Counted from the stretch's first letter, positions 36,776 to 45,852 are shown. The stretch: 64,000 nucleotides of DNA from Clostridium sp. M62/1 (GCF_020736365.1 NZ_CP085988.1:3354001-3418000); one strand, 5' to 3'. Made by a program: numbers and translations. Notes: a model not told the origin generated them from the sequence alone.

Positions 36776-36922
36776 CTAGCGATCCTTGTTCTCGCAGCTC
36801 TGGTTTCCTACTGTACAGGAAGTCTTGCATGCGGACTGGCAGGATGTCTGACATTCGCCGCAGCCGCCCTTTTTCATTGTATTCTTTAATGTGTTTGTGC
36901 TTAAAGTCTTAACGTGCTTCAT
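36776..36922 (-). CDS. scfA: SCIFF six-cysteine precursor peptide
   Basis: A 48-residue gene easily missed because of its size. The peptide starts MKHVKTLSTNTLKNTMKK and ends in a cysteine-rich core with six cysteines at 21, 24, 28, 32, 36 and 43 (CGECQTSCQSACKTSC). This is the six-Cys-in-forty-five pattern that is nearly universal in Clostridia. ATG 36920-36922 follows TAGGAGGG. The product is cross-linked by ScfB; its biological role is not established in the literature I know. It has its own promoter at 36967-36995. Confidence 0.93.
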   Translation of the reverse strand: MKHVKTLSTNTLKNTMKKGGCGECQTSCQSACKTSCTVGNQSCENKDR

Positions 36923-36966
36923 GCTGTATGCCCTCCTATCATGGATTTCGATATAATTTCGTAGAG

Positions 36967-36995
36967 ATTATATCACATGTTTTCCCTCAGCGCAA
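36967..36995 (-). promoter_or_regulatory. Promoter of the scfA-scfB-secDF operon
   Basis: TTGCGC (36990-36995), 17 bases, TATAAT (36967-36972), with TGA in front of the -10 box (extended -10), 45 bases before scfA. Confidence 0.75.
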
Positions 36996-37108
36996 GCACA
37001 AGCGCAGATGCAGCGGCACCGGAAAAAGCCGGCAAAGCTACCTGTCCGCATACTTTTCGCGAAGCCGGAATATACATGAAACAGATCAAATCAAAATGAG
37101 GGGTTTTT

Positions 37109-37468
37109 ATGGGAAAATCAAAACTGCAGGCCATGCTCCGATCGCTTCTGGCTTCCTACCTGCTTACTGCCATATTTCTGGCTGTTCTGGCTTTTCTGCT
37201 CTACCGGTTCCGCCTTAAAGAGGCTCAGATCAGCCTGGGCATCAATGTGATTTACATTATCGCCTGCCTGATCGGCGGCATTCTGGCCGGAAAGGCCATC
37301 CGCCAGAGGCGCTTTGTCTGGGGACTTCTCTCCGGGGCCCTCTACTTTCTGATCCTTCTGGCCGTTTCCTTTGCCATGAACCGTACTCTGGGCTCTGACA
37401 CAAAGGAGCTTATGACGGTGTTTCTCATGTGCGCAGGCAGCGGAACTCTGGGAGGGATGCTCAGCTGA
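37109..37468 (+). CDS. TIGR04086-family membrane protein
   Basis: A 119-residue protein with four hydrophobic helices (about 12-34, 43-64, 70-89, 100-119). It resembles the TIGR04086/YrzE family common in Clostridia and often found near sec genes. Function is unknown. It is divergent from scfA and ends in its own terminator. Confidence 0.75.
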   Translation: MGKSKLQAMLRSLLASYLLTAIFLAVLAFLLYRFRLKEAQISLGINVIYIIACLIGGILAGKAIRQRRFVWGLLSGALYFLILLAVSFAMNRTLGSDTKELMTVFLMCAGSGTLGGMLS

Positions 37469-37533
37469 TTCTCTCTCCCGGCCATTTTCTGCTTTCTCCA
37501 GGACATCTGTATCTGTATCAGCTGCATCACGAA

Positions 37534-37591
37534 GAGAAGGGGAAACGCCCGCACTCCGGCAGGCGTCTCCCCTTCTCCGATCGTCTTTTTT
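37534..37591 (+). terminator. Intrinsic terminator after the TIGR04086 gene
   Basis: GAGAAGGGGAAACGCC pairs with GGCGTCTCCCCTTCTC (one mismatch), followed by a T-run near 37586. Confidence 0.8.
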
Positions 37592-37637
37592 ATTCCGGCT
37601 TCCAGCTCTGCCTTTTGGCTGTCTGGATTCCGGATTT

Positions 37638-38981
37638 TTATGAGCGTTCTTTTTTCTCTTCTTTTTTCTTATCTTCCCGCTTTTCCTCCTCTTCCTTGAG
37701 GCGGGCAGATACAGCCTGAACCGGGTTCAGAATGTACATATGGATTCGGTCAATCCGGTTTTTTTCCACCCGGTCTACCACCAGACGGACATTGTCAAAA
37801 ACCACATCCTCCCCCTCCTCGGGAAGGTGGTCGAGAAGGCCGATGACAAGGCCTCCCAGGGAGTCATAGTCCTCTGATTCCAGCTTAAGCTCCAGCCGGT
37901 CATTCAGATCGTCGAGCTTCATGGAACCCTCCACCACGTACTCGTTCGGTGCAACCTCCACCAGCTCGTTTTCCTCGTCTTCATCGTACTCGTCGCGGAT
38001 TTCTCCCACGATCTCCTCCAGCATGTCCTCCAGCGTGATAAGTCCTGCTGTCGCCCCATACTCGTCGAGAACAATGATGATATTGACATTCGCCTTCTTC
38101 ATCTCCACCATGAGCTCGGAAACCTTCTTGAACTCATAGGTGTAGTACGGCGCTCTCAGGTAATCGCGGACGGAAAATCCCTCCTTCTCCCCTGCCAGCA
38201 GAATGTCCTTGATATTTAAAATGCCAATGACATTGTCCGTCGTGTCCTCATAGACCGGGAACCTGGTGTACTTCTCCTCCCGGAATATCTCAATCAGCTC
38301 ACTGTAGGTTGCATTTACATCCACAAAGGCCATGTCGATGCGGGGAACCATAACATCCTTTGCCACGGAATCGCCGAAGTCAAACACATTGTTGATCATC
38401 TTTTTCTCTTCCGTTTTAATAACTCCCTCCTCATGGCTCACTTCCACGATGGTGCGCAGCTCATCCTCTGTGATGGACTCTGACTTCTTGTTCGGATCCA
38501 CCCCGAGCAGCTGCAGTACCAGCATGGATACCTTATTGATCACGAAAATCACAGGAGTCAGAACAGTCATCAGAACAAAAATCACCCCCGCGCATCGCAG
38601 CGACATTCGCTCGGAGGAAATCGTCGCTGACGTCTTAGGGGTAATCTCGCCGAAAATAAGAATCAGGAACGTGATCACACCTGTGGCAGCACCGACCGCC
38701 TCATTGCCGAACAGCTTGGAGGACAAAAGGGTTGTAAGGGAAGAAGCATACATGTTTACGATATTGTTTCCAATCAGAATCGCACTCAGCATCTTACCAG
38801 GATTTCCCGTAACCTTGAGAACCATGGCGGCCCGCGTATCTCCGGCATCCGCAAGCGTCCTCATCCGGATTTTGTTTACAGTGGTAAGAGCCGTTTCTGA
38901 CGATGAGAAAAATGCAGAGAGGGCAACTAAAATAAGAATTACCAATAATTGTATGGCGTCACTCGACTCCAAAAAAATCAA
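37638..38981 (-). CDS. CNNM/CorC-family (hemolysin-like) membrane protein with CBS domains
   Basis: A 447-residue protein: DUF21/CNNM transmembrane domain (about 1-180; SAFFSSSETALTTVN), a CBS pair (about 205-330; VPRIDMAFVDV, TRFPVYEDTTDNVIGILNIKDIL) and a CorC_HlyC domain (about 345-425). Relatives are implicated in magnesium or cobalt efflux/resistance; calling them hemolysins is historical. The C-terminal 20 residues are a Lys/Glu tail. Confidence 0.88.
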   Translation of the reverse strand: MIFLESSDAIQLLVILILVALSAFFSSSETALTTVNKIRMRTLADAGDTRAAMVLKVTGNPGKMLSAILIGNNIVNMYASSLTTLLSSKLFGNEAVGAATGVITFLILIFGEITPKTSATISSERMSLRCAGVIFVLMTVLTPVIFVINKVSMLVLQLLGVDPNKKSESITEDELRTIVEVSHEEGVIKTEEKKMINNVFDFGDSVAKDVMVPRIDMAFVDVNATYSELIEIFREEKYTRFPVYEDTTDNVIGILNIKDILLAGEKEGFSVRDYLRAPYYTYEFKKVSELMVEMKKANVNIIIVLDEYGATAGLITLEDMLEEIVGEIRDEYDEDEENELVEVAPNEYVVEGSMKLDDLNDRLELKLESEDYDSLGGLVIGLLDHLPEEGEDVVFDNVRLVVDRVEKNRIDRIHMYILNPVQAVSARLKEEEEKREDKKKEEKKERS

Positions 38982-39193
38982 CCTCTACTTTCTTTTTGCT
39001 GCCTGGGGCGTATCCCCGGGCCAGACTGTTTTTACTGGTAATTTTACACGAATCCCCTTTTTCTGTCAATCCTTGTTTTGTGGGGGTATCCGTCTTCTGC
39101 GTCAGGTTTTCCCTTCCCTCCAGGCTCCACCGGGAACCTGCTGCCCGTCTGAGCGAAGGCCCGGAGACGAAAGGCAAAAACTCTGAGGCAGTT

Positions 39194-39655
39194 CTAGTCT
39201 TCTTTTCCCAGCAGGCTTCTGGCTGCCAGGATCACCGCCCCTGCCGCAATGCACAGATCCCCGATATTGAACACTACCTTCTTCAGAAATCCCGGCTGGA
39301 AGCTGAAGTAATCCACCACATATCCTCTCTTAAGCCTGTCGCAGAGATTGCTGAGCGCGCCCGAGACAATCAGAGCATAGCCCGCTTTTTCTGCCCTGTG
39401 TCCCTTCTTTGTCATGAGAAAGCAGAGAACCCCGGCCGCCGCGCTGGTAAAGCAGACGGGAAGCATGCGCACCAGCTCCGGCTTCTGCCTGAGAAACTCA
39501 AAACAGAACCCGCTGTTGTGGTTTCTGTAAAGCTTAATCATCCCTCCCGTTCCCTCCATCATCCTCGGAAAGCTGTCCGGGCTCTGGTTTTCTATCTTCT
39601 GCTTCAGATACTGGTCAAGCCCAAACAGAGCTGCCACAAGTCCTAAAATCCCCAT
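39194..39655 (-). CDS. lspA: Signal peptidase II (lipoprotein signal peptidase)
   Basis: A 153-residue membrane aspartyl protease with four helices. The two catalytic aspartates are present: NLCDRLKRGYVVDYFSF and FNIGDLCIAAG. It cleaves prolipoproteins after diacylglyceryl transfer, such as the lipoprotein encoded at 16972-17478. The N-x-x-G-F motif (NHNSGFCF) differs slightly from the usual NxGAAFG. ATG 39655 follows AGGAAT. Single gene. Confidence 0.87.
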   Translation of the reverse strand: MGILGLVAALFGLDQYLKQKIENQSPDSFPRMMEGTGGMIKLYRNHNSGFCFEFLRQKPELVRMLPVCFTSAAAGVLCFLMTKKGHRAEKAGYALIVSGALSNLCDRLKRGYVVDYFSFQPGFLKKVVFNIGDLCIAAGAVILAARSLLGKED

Positions 39656-39884
39656 ACAATTCCTCTCTTTCCCTCTCCCGAAATTTTCCAGTTTCAGCTA
39701 TGTCAGAGGGCTATGAACCCTCCGGCTGGCTTTTCTGGCTCCATTCTTTCTGTCTCCATCCTACCATGTTTTTGCTGGCCGGTAAAGCTCCGCCGGCCAT
39801 TTTCTGCTCTCTTTCCGGAACTTCTCCTATTAATATTCCCATCTTTTCCTGCATATATTAAAGCAAAAACTGCCGGAGTCCTCC

Positions 39885-41627
39885 ATGCCCTGCATTCAGC
39901 CAGATCTCTCACAGGATTACTCTGATTTTATTATACGCTATTTTTCCTTTTCTCAGACTGCACTGACCTTCAATTCGTCTGCCCCCGGATTTTCTCAGGG
40001 ACAGACAGAGGAGAGCTGTTTTTCTGTTATCAGCAGTCAGTATGCCGTCTACCATATGCCTCTTGCGGAAACTTTGCCGCTGACGCTGAACCGTTTTTCC
40101 TATCCATCCATTCCCAAACTCTACACGCTTCTTGACACGTCCAGCATGGAAAGCTCCGGCATCCTGACAGCTTTTGCCCAGCCCTCCCTGGCCCTTCGGG
40201 GACGCGGGACGCTCATCGGTATTGTGGACACCGGAATTGATTACAGAAATCCTATCTTCCTCGGCTCTGACCGCTCCACAAGAATCCTGGGGCTCTGGGA
40301 TCAGACGGAGGAGGGACCTGGAATTATGATGGGAAATATTCTCGAGGATATTCCCTACGGCAGGGAATATACCCGGGAGGAGATCAATCGGGCTCTGGAA
40401 GCAGAAGATCCCTTTTCCGTCGTCCCCTCCCGGGATGAAAGCGAGCACGGAACCCTGCTGGCGGGAATTGCAGCTGGAAACGAGACCGACTCTGCTTCCT
40501 TCACCGGAGCTGCTCCTGAGGCATTTCTTGCCGTGGTGAAGCTGAAGCAGGCCAAACAGTATCTCAGGGATTATTACCTCATCCCCTCCTCCTCTGAAGC
40601 CTATCAGGAAAATGACATTATGATGGGCATAAAATACCTTCTTCTGGTGGCCAGACGGCACCGGCTGCCCCTGACCATTCTCATAAGTCTTGGAACAAAC
40701 ATGGGAAGCCATGAGGGGACCTCGCCTCTTGCCAGATATCTTGACACCGTCAGCGCCTTTCCCGGCGTCGTCACCGTCATCGCCGCCGGAAATGAGACCG
40801 GCTACAGCCACCACTACTTCGGGACAGTGGAGGCAGATGAAGAATTTGAAGATGTGGAGCTGCGGATAGCCTCCGGCGAGGAGGGCTTTACCATGGAAAT
40901 GTGGACCCAGGAGCCGGAACTCTTCTCCGTCGGGTTCCTCTCCCCCACCGGAGAGCTCATCGGACGGATTCCAAACAACTCTCCCATGGAGCAGAGGATC
41001 ACCTTTCTCCTGGAGGACACGGTTATCTATCTGAATTACCAGGTGGCGGAATTTGAGACAGGAAGCCAGCTCATTGTCATGCGCTTCGTCCGCCCCACTC
41101 CGGGGATCTGGAGACTGCGGGTCTATAATTCCCTGTACCTGAAGGGAGCCTACCATCTCTGGCTTCCCGCCCACGGCTTTCTGTCAGAGGACACCTTCTT
41201 TCTGCGCCCTCACCCGGACACAGTCATCACCGAGCCGGGCAACGCCTCCCTTCCCATCACCGTAGGCGCTTACAACCACCGCAGCGGCGGAATCTACATT
41301 CACTCCAGCCGCGGCTATACCAGACTTGGGAGAGTCAAACCGGATCTGGCAGCACCCGGTGTGGACGTGGAGATTCCCTCCAGCTCCGGGCTTTCCCCTA
41401 TCCGCATAACCGGCACCTCTGCGGCGGCCGCCCATGCAGCCGGAGCAGCCGCAAACCTTCTGTCCTGGGCTTTCCGAAACGGCTCTTTTTCCTATATGAA
41501 TACCTCCATCGCCAAGACCTTCCTGATCCGCGGCGCAGAAAGAAATCCTGTATTCACCTATCCCAACAGGGAGTGGGGATATGGGACGCTGAATCTCTAT
41601 AATGCTTTTCTGCGGATGAGGGAGTAG
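39885..41627 (+). CDS. S8 subtilisin-like protease, Csp-like
   Basis: A 580-residue subtilase without an obvious signal peptide. The catalytic triad is intact: Asp115 (IGIVDTGIDY), His188 (SEHGTLLAG), Ser512 (GTSAAAAH), with the oxyanion Asn in AAGNETG. A jelly-roll-like insertion lies between the Asn and Ser motifs (about 310-450). This is the layout of the clostridial Csp germination proteases. A short N-terminal region (about 1-90) could be a prodomain. ATG 39885 has a GGAG site. A germination role is inference from family layout only; paralogues are common in Lachnospiraceae. Confidence 0.85.
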   Translation: MPCIQPDLSQDYSDFIIRYFSFSQTALTFNSSAPGFSQGQTEESCFSVISSQYAVYHMPLAETLPLTLNRFSYPSIPKLYTLLDTSSMESSGILTAFAQPSLALRGRGTLIGIVDTGIDYRNPIFLGSDRSTRILGLWDQTEEGPGIMMGNILEDIPYGREYTREEINRALEAEDPFSVVPSRDESEHGTLLAGIAAGNETDSASFTGAAPEAFLAVVKLKQAKQYLRDYYLIPSSSEAYQENDIMMGIKYLLLVARRHRLPLTILISLGTNMGSHEGTSPLARYLDTVSAFPGVVTVIAAGNETGYSHHYFGTVEADEEFEDVELRIASGEEGFTMEMWTQEPELFSVGFLSPTGELIGRIPNNSPMEQRITFLLEDTVIYLNYQVAEFETGSQLIVMRFVRPTPGIWRLRVYNSLYLKGAYHLWLPAHGFLSEDTFFLRPHPDTVITEPGNASLPITVGAYNHRSGGIYIHSSRGYTRLGRVKPDLAAPGVDVEIPSSSGLSPIRITGTSAAAAHAAGAAANLLSWAFRNGSFSYMNTSIAKTFLIRGAERNPVFTYPNREWGYGTLNLYNAFLRMRE

Positions 41628-41737
41628 AGTCTTTGGCCGTCCGGGAAAAATCCGTTTGTAATTTGGAAACGGCAATGATATAGTAACTATAATTTCATAC
41701 AGTCTTAAAAAACTTACTTTTTCCGGAGGTGGCATCC

Positions 41738-42169
41738 ATGACAAAAATCAGAAAAAATATCCTGCCAGCAATGATACTGCTGTTTCAGCTCTTCTTTCTA
41801 TATGAGCTTATATGCAATTATAATGTTTATGTCCTCGATCCGTCCTTCCGCTCGTTTTCCGAAGATTACTGGGCGGATTTTTCTGCTGACGGAGCGGTGA
41901 AGCTTGCCGCCGCTGTGGAGTTGTTTTTTAAATGTATTTTTATTTTATCCTTCTTGTACCTTATTATGAGGAATCCCAACGCTTCCTGGAAAAGGATTGT
42001 CCTCGCCGTTTTGGCCGGCTTCGTCTTATATGGGATTCTTATGCTGCTTTTCCGTTACTTCTCTTATCACTGCCGGCTCTATATGACGCTGACGGATACG
42101 GAAATCCTTTCCATCCTCCTTCTTTTTCAGACGGCACAGCCCGGGCTGTTTCAAAAAAGGCTCCCGTAG
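41738..42169 (+). CDS. Small membrane protein of unknown function
   Basis: A 143-residue protein with three to four hydrophobic segments (about 8-28, 58-80, 88-108, 120-138). The second half is strongly hydrophobic and aromatic. I do not recognise the family. ATG 41738 lies eight bases after GGAGG, a good site; a GTG at 41729 overlaps the site and is unlikely. It is convergent with clpX, with only ten bases between the stops. Confidence 0.6.
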   Translation: MTKIRKNILPAMILLFQLFFLYELICNYNVYVLDPSFRSFSEDYWADFSADGAVKLAAAVELFFKCIFILSFLYLIMRNPNASWKRIVLAVLAGFVLYGILMLLFRYFSYHCRLYMTLTDTEILSILLLFQTAQPGLFQKRLP

Positions 42170-42179
42170 TCCCGTCCTC

Positions 42180-43703
42180 TTACCCTCTCATCTCAATCAT
42201 CGGCCCGCCGTTCTTCTCCAGATAAGCCCTGGTGATTACCACGGAGCCGATATTGGGATCTTTGGGTATCTCGTACATAATGTCCTGCATGAACTCCTCG
42301 ATAATGGCCCGAAGAGCCCTCGCCCCCGTCTCCTTCCTGATGGCCTCCTCGGCAATCCAGGAGAGGGCGTCCTCCTCAAACACAAGCCTTACCTCATCCA
42401 TGGCCAGGAGCTTTTCATACTGCTTTAAGATGGCGTTCTTCGGCTCCGTGAGAATGCGCACCATCAGGTCCTTTGTGAGGGCCTGGAGGGTCACGGTGAT
42501 GGGAAGCCTTCCGAGAAACTCCGGGATCATTCCGAATTTTCTCAGATCCTCCGTGGTGGCATGGCCAAGCAGATTCGGGTCATCGTCATATTTGCCTTTA
42601 AGCTGAGCGCCAAAGCCCATGGTGCTGGACTTGTTGAGCCTTTCCTTCACAATATTCTCCAAATCCGGGAAGGCTCCTCCGCAGATAAAAAGGATATTGT
42701 TGGTGTCTACGGTCGTCATGGGCGTCAGGGCATTTTTCTGGTTAGAGCCCACCGGAACCTCCACCTGGCTGCCCTCCAGAAGCTTTAAGAGCTCCTGCTG
42801 CACGGATTCACCGCTGACATCGCGGCTTGTGGTATTCTTCTTCTTCGCAATCTTGTCGATCTCGTCGATAAAGATAATCCCCTTTTCCGCCCGCTCCACA
42901 TCATTGTCAGCCGCTGCCAGAAGTTTGGAAATCACACTCTCTATGTCATCTCCGATATAGCCGGCCTCTGTCAGAGTCGTGGCGTCGGCTATGGCTAAGG
43001 GCACGTCGAGAAGCTTTGCCAGGGTTTTGACCAGATAAGTCTTTCCGCTTCCAGTCGGTCCGATCATCAGGATATTGGATTTCTCAATCTGAACCTCATC
43101 CTGCGAGCCGTCCTCCCCCTCTGCTGTCTGGCAGAAGGCTCTCTTGTAATGATTGTAAACAGCCACTGCGATCACCTTTTTGGCCTGCTCCTGGCCGACC
43201 ACATACTGGTCAAGCTTTGACTTGATGATATGGGGCGCCGGAATATCCCTGATGGAAAATTCCTTCTTCCCTCCTTTTTTGTCCTGACTCTTTTTCTTCA
43301 CCTTGTTCTTTTTCGGAATCTCTGTATTCAGATTCTGCAGGTTTGAAAAATCGCTCAGATTCAGATTCATGTAGGGCATATTCTGCAGCTTGCTCAGGTC
43401 CAGGCCGCTGTTTGTCACTGTGTCGAAGGCCTTCTGCATACAGTCATGGCAGAAATTCATTCCCCCAGGCATGGTGATCATAGGGCCGGCCTTGCTCTCC
43501 GGCCTGCGGCACACATAGCAGATCTTCTCATACTCATCATCAGAGCTGTCCTTCCTGTCCGGCTTCGCAGGAGCTGCCGTCTGGCTGTCCTCTGCCCTCT
43601 CATTTTCTTCTATTGAATCTTCTATTGAATCTTCTATTGAATCTTCTATTAAATCTTCTATTGAAACATTTTCTGTTTTATCTTTTTCTCTGTCGTCCAA
43701 CAT
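42180..43703 (-). CDS. clpX: ClpX-type AAA+ unfoldase with extended acidic N-terminus
   Basis: A 507-residue hexameric unfoldase, longer than the usual about 420. The zinc-binding domain has Cys62, Cys65, Cys85 and Cys88. AAA+ motifs are Walker A GPTGSGKTYL and Walker B IIFIDEIDK, and the ClpP-docking loop STMGFGAQL is retained. The extra length is an acidic 60-residue leader with SIED repeats encoded by 12-bp tandem repeats (43606-43665), and a Lys-rich insert after the zinc domain. ATG 43701-43703 follows GAGGAG. clpP is not adjacent, so this may be a second ClpX. Confidence 0.92.
   Translation of the reverse strand: MLDDREKDKTENVSIEDLIEDSIEDSIEDSIEENERAEDSQTAAPAKPDRKDSSDDEYEKICYVCRRPESKAGPMITMPGGMNFCHDCMQKAFDTVTNSGLDLSKLQNMPYMNLNLSDFSNLQNLNTEIPKKNKVKKKSQDKKGGKKEFSIRDIPAPHIIKSKLDQYVVGQEQAKKVIAVAVYNHYKRAFCQTAEGEDGSQDEVQIEKSNILMIGPTGSGKTYLVKTLAKLLDVPLAIADATTLTEAGYIGDDIESVISKLLAAADNDVERAEKGIIFIDEIDKIAKKKNTTSRDVSGESVQQELLKLLEGSQVEVPVGSNQKNALTPMTTVDTNNILFICGGAFPDLENIVKERLNKSSTMGFGAQLKGKYDDDPNLLGHATTEDLRKFGMIPEFLGRLPITVTLQALTKDLMVRILTEPKNAILKQYEKLLAMDEVRLVFEEDALSWIAEEAIRKETGARALRAIIEEFMQDIMYEIPKDPNIGSVVITRAYLEKNGGPMIEMRG
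43606..43665. repeat. Five 12-bp tandem repeats in clpX
   Basis: Unit TCTTCTATTGAA repeated five times; the fourth copy has A for G. Read on the minus strand it encodes repeats of an Ile/Glu/Asp-Ser motif. Length can vary in whole codons by slippage. Confidence 0.9.
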
Positions 43704-43809
43704 ATTCTCCTCTTCTCTGGCTGGTTTTCTGCAACGCGCTGTCCTGCCCCCTCTCCGGCCGCCGTGAGGCCTGAAATCCTGCAGAGCACCCTCCGGACTG
43801 CACAAAACC

Positions 43810-43838
43810 ATCATACTATATTTTAACAGGGTAATCAA
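43810..43838 (-). promoter_or_regulatory. Sigma-A-type promoter of clpX
   Basis: TTGATT (43833-43838), 17 bases, TATGAT (43810-43815) on the minus strand, about 105 bases before the start. Confidence 0.65.
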
Positions 43839-43839
43839 T

Positions 43840-43973
43840 AATAAAGAATCCTGCGAAGCAGGGTTCTCCGCCTGCGGCGGGCCGCAGAAGCGGCATTTTC
43901 TTTTCCAACCCAGTGCGATCCCCTCGGAGCGTTTCTTATTCAACAGGAAATGAAATTTCCTATTGAATAAGAA
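43840..43973. repeat. Cluster of hairpins between htrA and clpX promoters
   Basis: Several dyads in a row: CCTGC/GCAGG near 43851, CCGC/GCGG near 43870-43900, and a near-perfect 19-bp dyad with a 3-base loop at 43933-43973 (outer arm TTCTTATTCAA). It may be a mobile intergenic repeat; copies elsewhere in the genome would show it. Confidence 0.45.
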
Positions 43974-44008
43974 AGCAGGAGCCCTCTTTCAAAGGCTCCT
44001 GTTTTCCT
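43974..44008 (-). terminator. Terminator downstream of htrA
   Basis: CAGGAGCC and GGCTCCTG flank a 10-base loop; T-rich sequence follows on both strands. It lies 35 bases beyond the protease stop. Confidence 0.75.
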
Positions 44009-44035
44009 TCTGCTCCTGTTCATCTTCTCGCTCTG

Positions 44036-45607
44036 TCAGTTCCCCTGGCCCTGATCCTGCGCGCTGTCAGCCATGTCCTTTCTGTAGCCTAATGTCACCT
44101 GAACCTGTCTCTCCACATAGGAGCCATTGTCCAGAGACTGTACAGTCAGGGTCACGGTCTCTCCTCCTTTATAATAGGTGAGCATCTTCTGCAGATCCTC
44201 TGCCGTCTTCACGGTCTCGCAGTTGACTGCCGTGATAATGTCGCGCTCTCTCAGGTCGGAGTTGTCGGCTGCCTGGCCTTCCACAATCTTGTAGACGTAG
44301 ATTCCCTCAGGCATTCCGTAGGCCTCGGCCATCTGGCTGTTGATATTCTGAATCTGAACGCCCAGATAACCCTGCTCATCTTCGTCCACAGCCACCTTCG
44401 TTGTCTTGGTCATCAGATCATCGATAATATCCTTTGCGTAGGAGATCGGGATTGCATAGCCTACGCCCTCAATCTCTGTGCTGGCTAATTTGGCCTCGTT
44501 GATTCCGATGACATTTCCATTCATATCGAGAAGGGCTCCGCCGCTGTTTCCCGGGTTGATTGCCGCATCTACCTGAATCAGGTTCTTCGTAATACCCTCA
44601 ATATCCACTTCCTTGTTAAGCGCACTGATATATCCGACCGTAACAGACTGTCCCTCGCCCAGAGCATTTCCTATGGCAATGACTCCATTTCCCAGCTTCA
44701 GACTGTCCGAATCCCCCAGAGTTGCCACCTTAATCTGTGAGAGGGCGGATTCAGGGATATCCTTGAGCTGAACGGCGATTACAGCCAGATCCGCCTCAGT
44801 ATCAGTTCCCTTGAGCGCCGCCGGAGCAGAGCTACCGTCGATAAATACCACATTCATCTCCTCTGCATTTTCAATCACGTGGCTGTTGGTGGCGATGAGA
44901 AGCTCTGTGTCGCTCTGTCCCACGATAATTCCGGAGCCTGCGCTTGGAACCTCATACTGCTGCGTTCCGAAGAACCAGTCCTGGGTGGTGTAGAGGGTCT
45001 TATTATTAATGGCCACAACGGACGGCATAGCCTTCTCCACAATGGCAGACACATCATTTCCCGTGCTGGCCTGCACCACTGTACCTGATGTCTCGGCTGC
45101 CTGGGTCTGGATCTCTGTGCTTTCCTGTGTTCCCGCCTCTGCCGAAAGCTCCGGCTGTCCTCCAAGCTTTACGGCCAGATAATTGATTCCGGCCATGGTG
45201 CCTCCTGCCACACAGCCGAACAGGATTCCTGCCGCAGCCACCCCGGCCGCTGTTTTGGCTAATTTCCCTTTCTTTCTTCTGCGCCTCTCCGGTTCATTCC
45301 CCCGGCTGTCCATATGGGCGGTATTTTCCGTGTTTCTCTGGTTCTCCTGACTTGCGTACTCATAGGAGCCGTAGCTCTGACGGCCGCTGTCCTGGCTGCT
45401 GATCCTTCCGTACATCTGCCTTGTCCCTGACTGGCTTCGGCTGCCGGCCTGACTTTCTCTCTCCTGTCCTGCCTCTCTGTTTCTGTCCGCCTGCCGGTTC
45501 TCCTGGGTTCTCTCATAATGGGTGCTGTCTACATAGGACCCCTCTGTCATGTCCACATCATTTTCTGAATCTATATTTTTCTGGTTTTTTTCCCATTCAT
45601 TATACAT
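44036..45607 (-). CDS. htrA: HtrA/DegP-type S1C serine protease, membrane anchored
   Basis: A 523-residue protein: a Ser/Gln/Arg-rich cytoplasmic N-terminus (about 1-110), one membrane helix (about 115-145), trypsin-like protease domain with His (ATNSHVIENAEE), Asp (TEADLAVIAV) and Ser (NPGNSGGALLDMNG), and one PDZ domain (about 420-515). It degrades or refolds damaged exported proteins. ATG 45605-45607 follows GAGGAG; the frame open to 45805 is not used. No CssRS-like pair is adjacent. Confidence 0.93.
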   Translation of the reverse strand: MYNEWEKNQKNIDSENDVDMTEGSYVDSTHYERTQENRQADRNREAGQERESQAGSRSQSGTRQMYGRISSQDSGRQSYGSYEYASQENQRNTENTAHMDSRGNEPERRRRKKGKLAKTAAGVAAAGILFGCVAGGTMAGINYLAVKLGGQPELSAEAGTQESTEIQTQAAETSGTVVQASTGNDVSAIVEKAMPSVVAINNKTLYTTQDWFFGTQQYEVPSAGSGIIVGQSDTELLIATNSHVIENAEEMNVVFIDGSSAPAALKGTDTEADLAVIAVQLKDIPESALSQIKVATLGDSDSLKLGNGVIAIGNALGEGQSVTVGYISALNKEVDIEGITKNLIQVDAAINPGNSGGALLDMNGNVIGINEAKLASTEIEGVGYAIPISYAKDIIDDLMTKTTKVAVDEDEQGYLGVQIQNINSQMAEAYGMPEGIYVYKIVEGQAADNSDLRERDIITAVNCETVKTAEDLQKMLTYYKGGETVTLTVQSLDNGSYVERQVQVTLGYRKDMADSAQDQGQGN

Positions 45608-45735
45608 AAAAAAACACTCCTCTCTGGATTCTGTTTTCTTCTTTTTTATCTTACAGCGATAGTTTAACAGGGATTTGTGATAGAACTGTGAAAAAATTAT
45701 AGAGAAATTGTGTTTTCTGCTGCCGCTGAATCTGA

Positions 45736-45741
45736 TATACT
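45736..45741 (+). promoter_or_regulatory. Extended -10 element upstream of the RlmI-like gene
   Basis: TGATATACT, with no clear -35 box, about 115 bases before the start codon. Confidence 0.4.
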
Positions 45742-45852
45742 TGTTCTGAACGGAAACTGCCGCTCTGTGACCGGGCAGTTGGGAAATATTATTCTGATGC
45801 TGCAAAACGGAGCTTCCGGTAAAATGGACAGGCAGAAGAAAAGGAGAAAATC

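Noticed and set aside
39909..41174. 421-codon minus-strand frame
   Set aside because: Antisense shadow of the subtilase; low-complexity translation and no start site.
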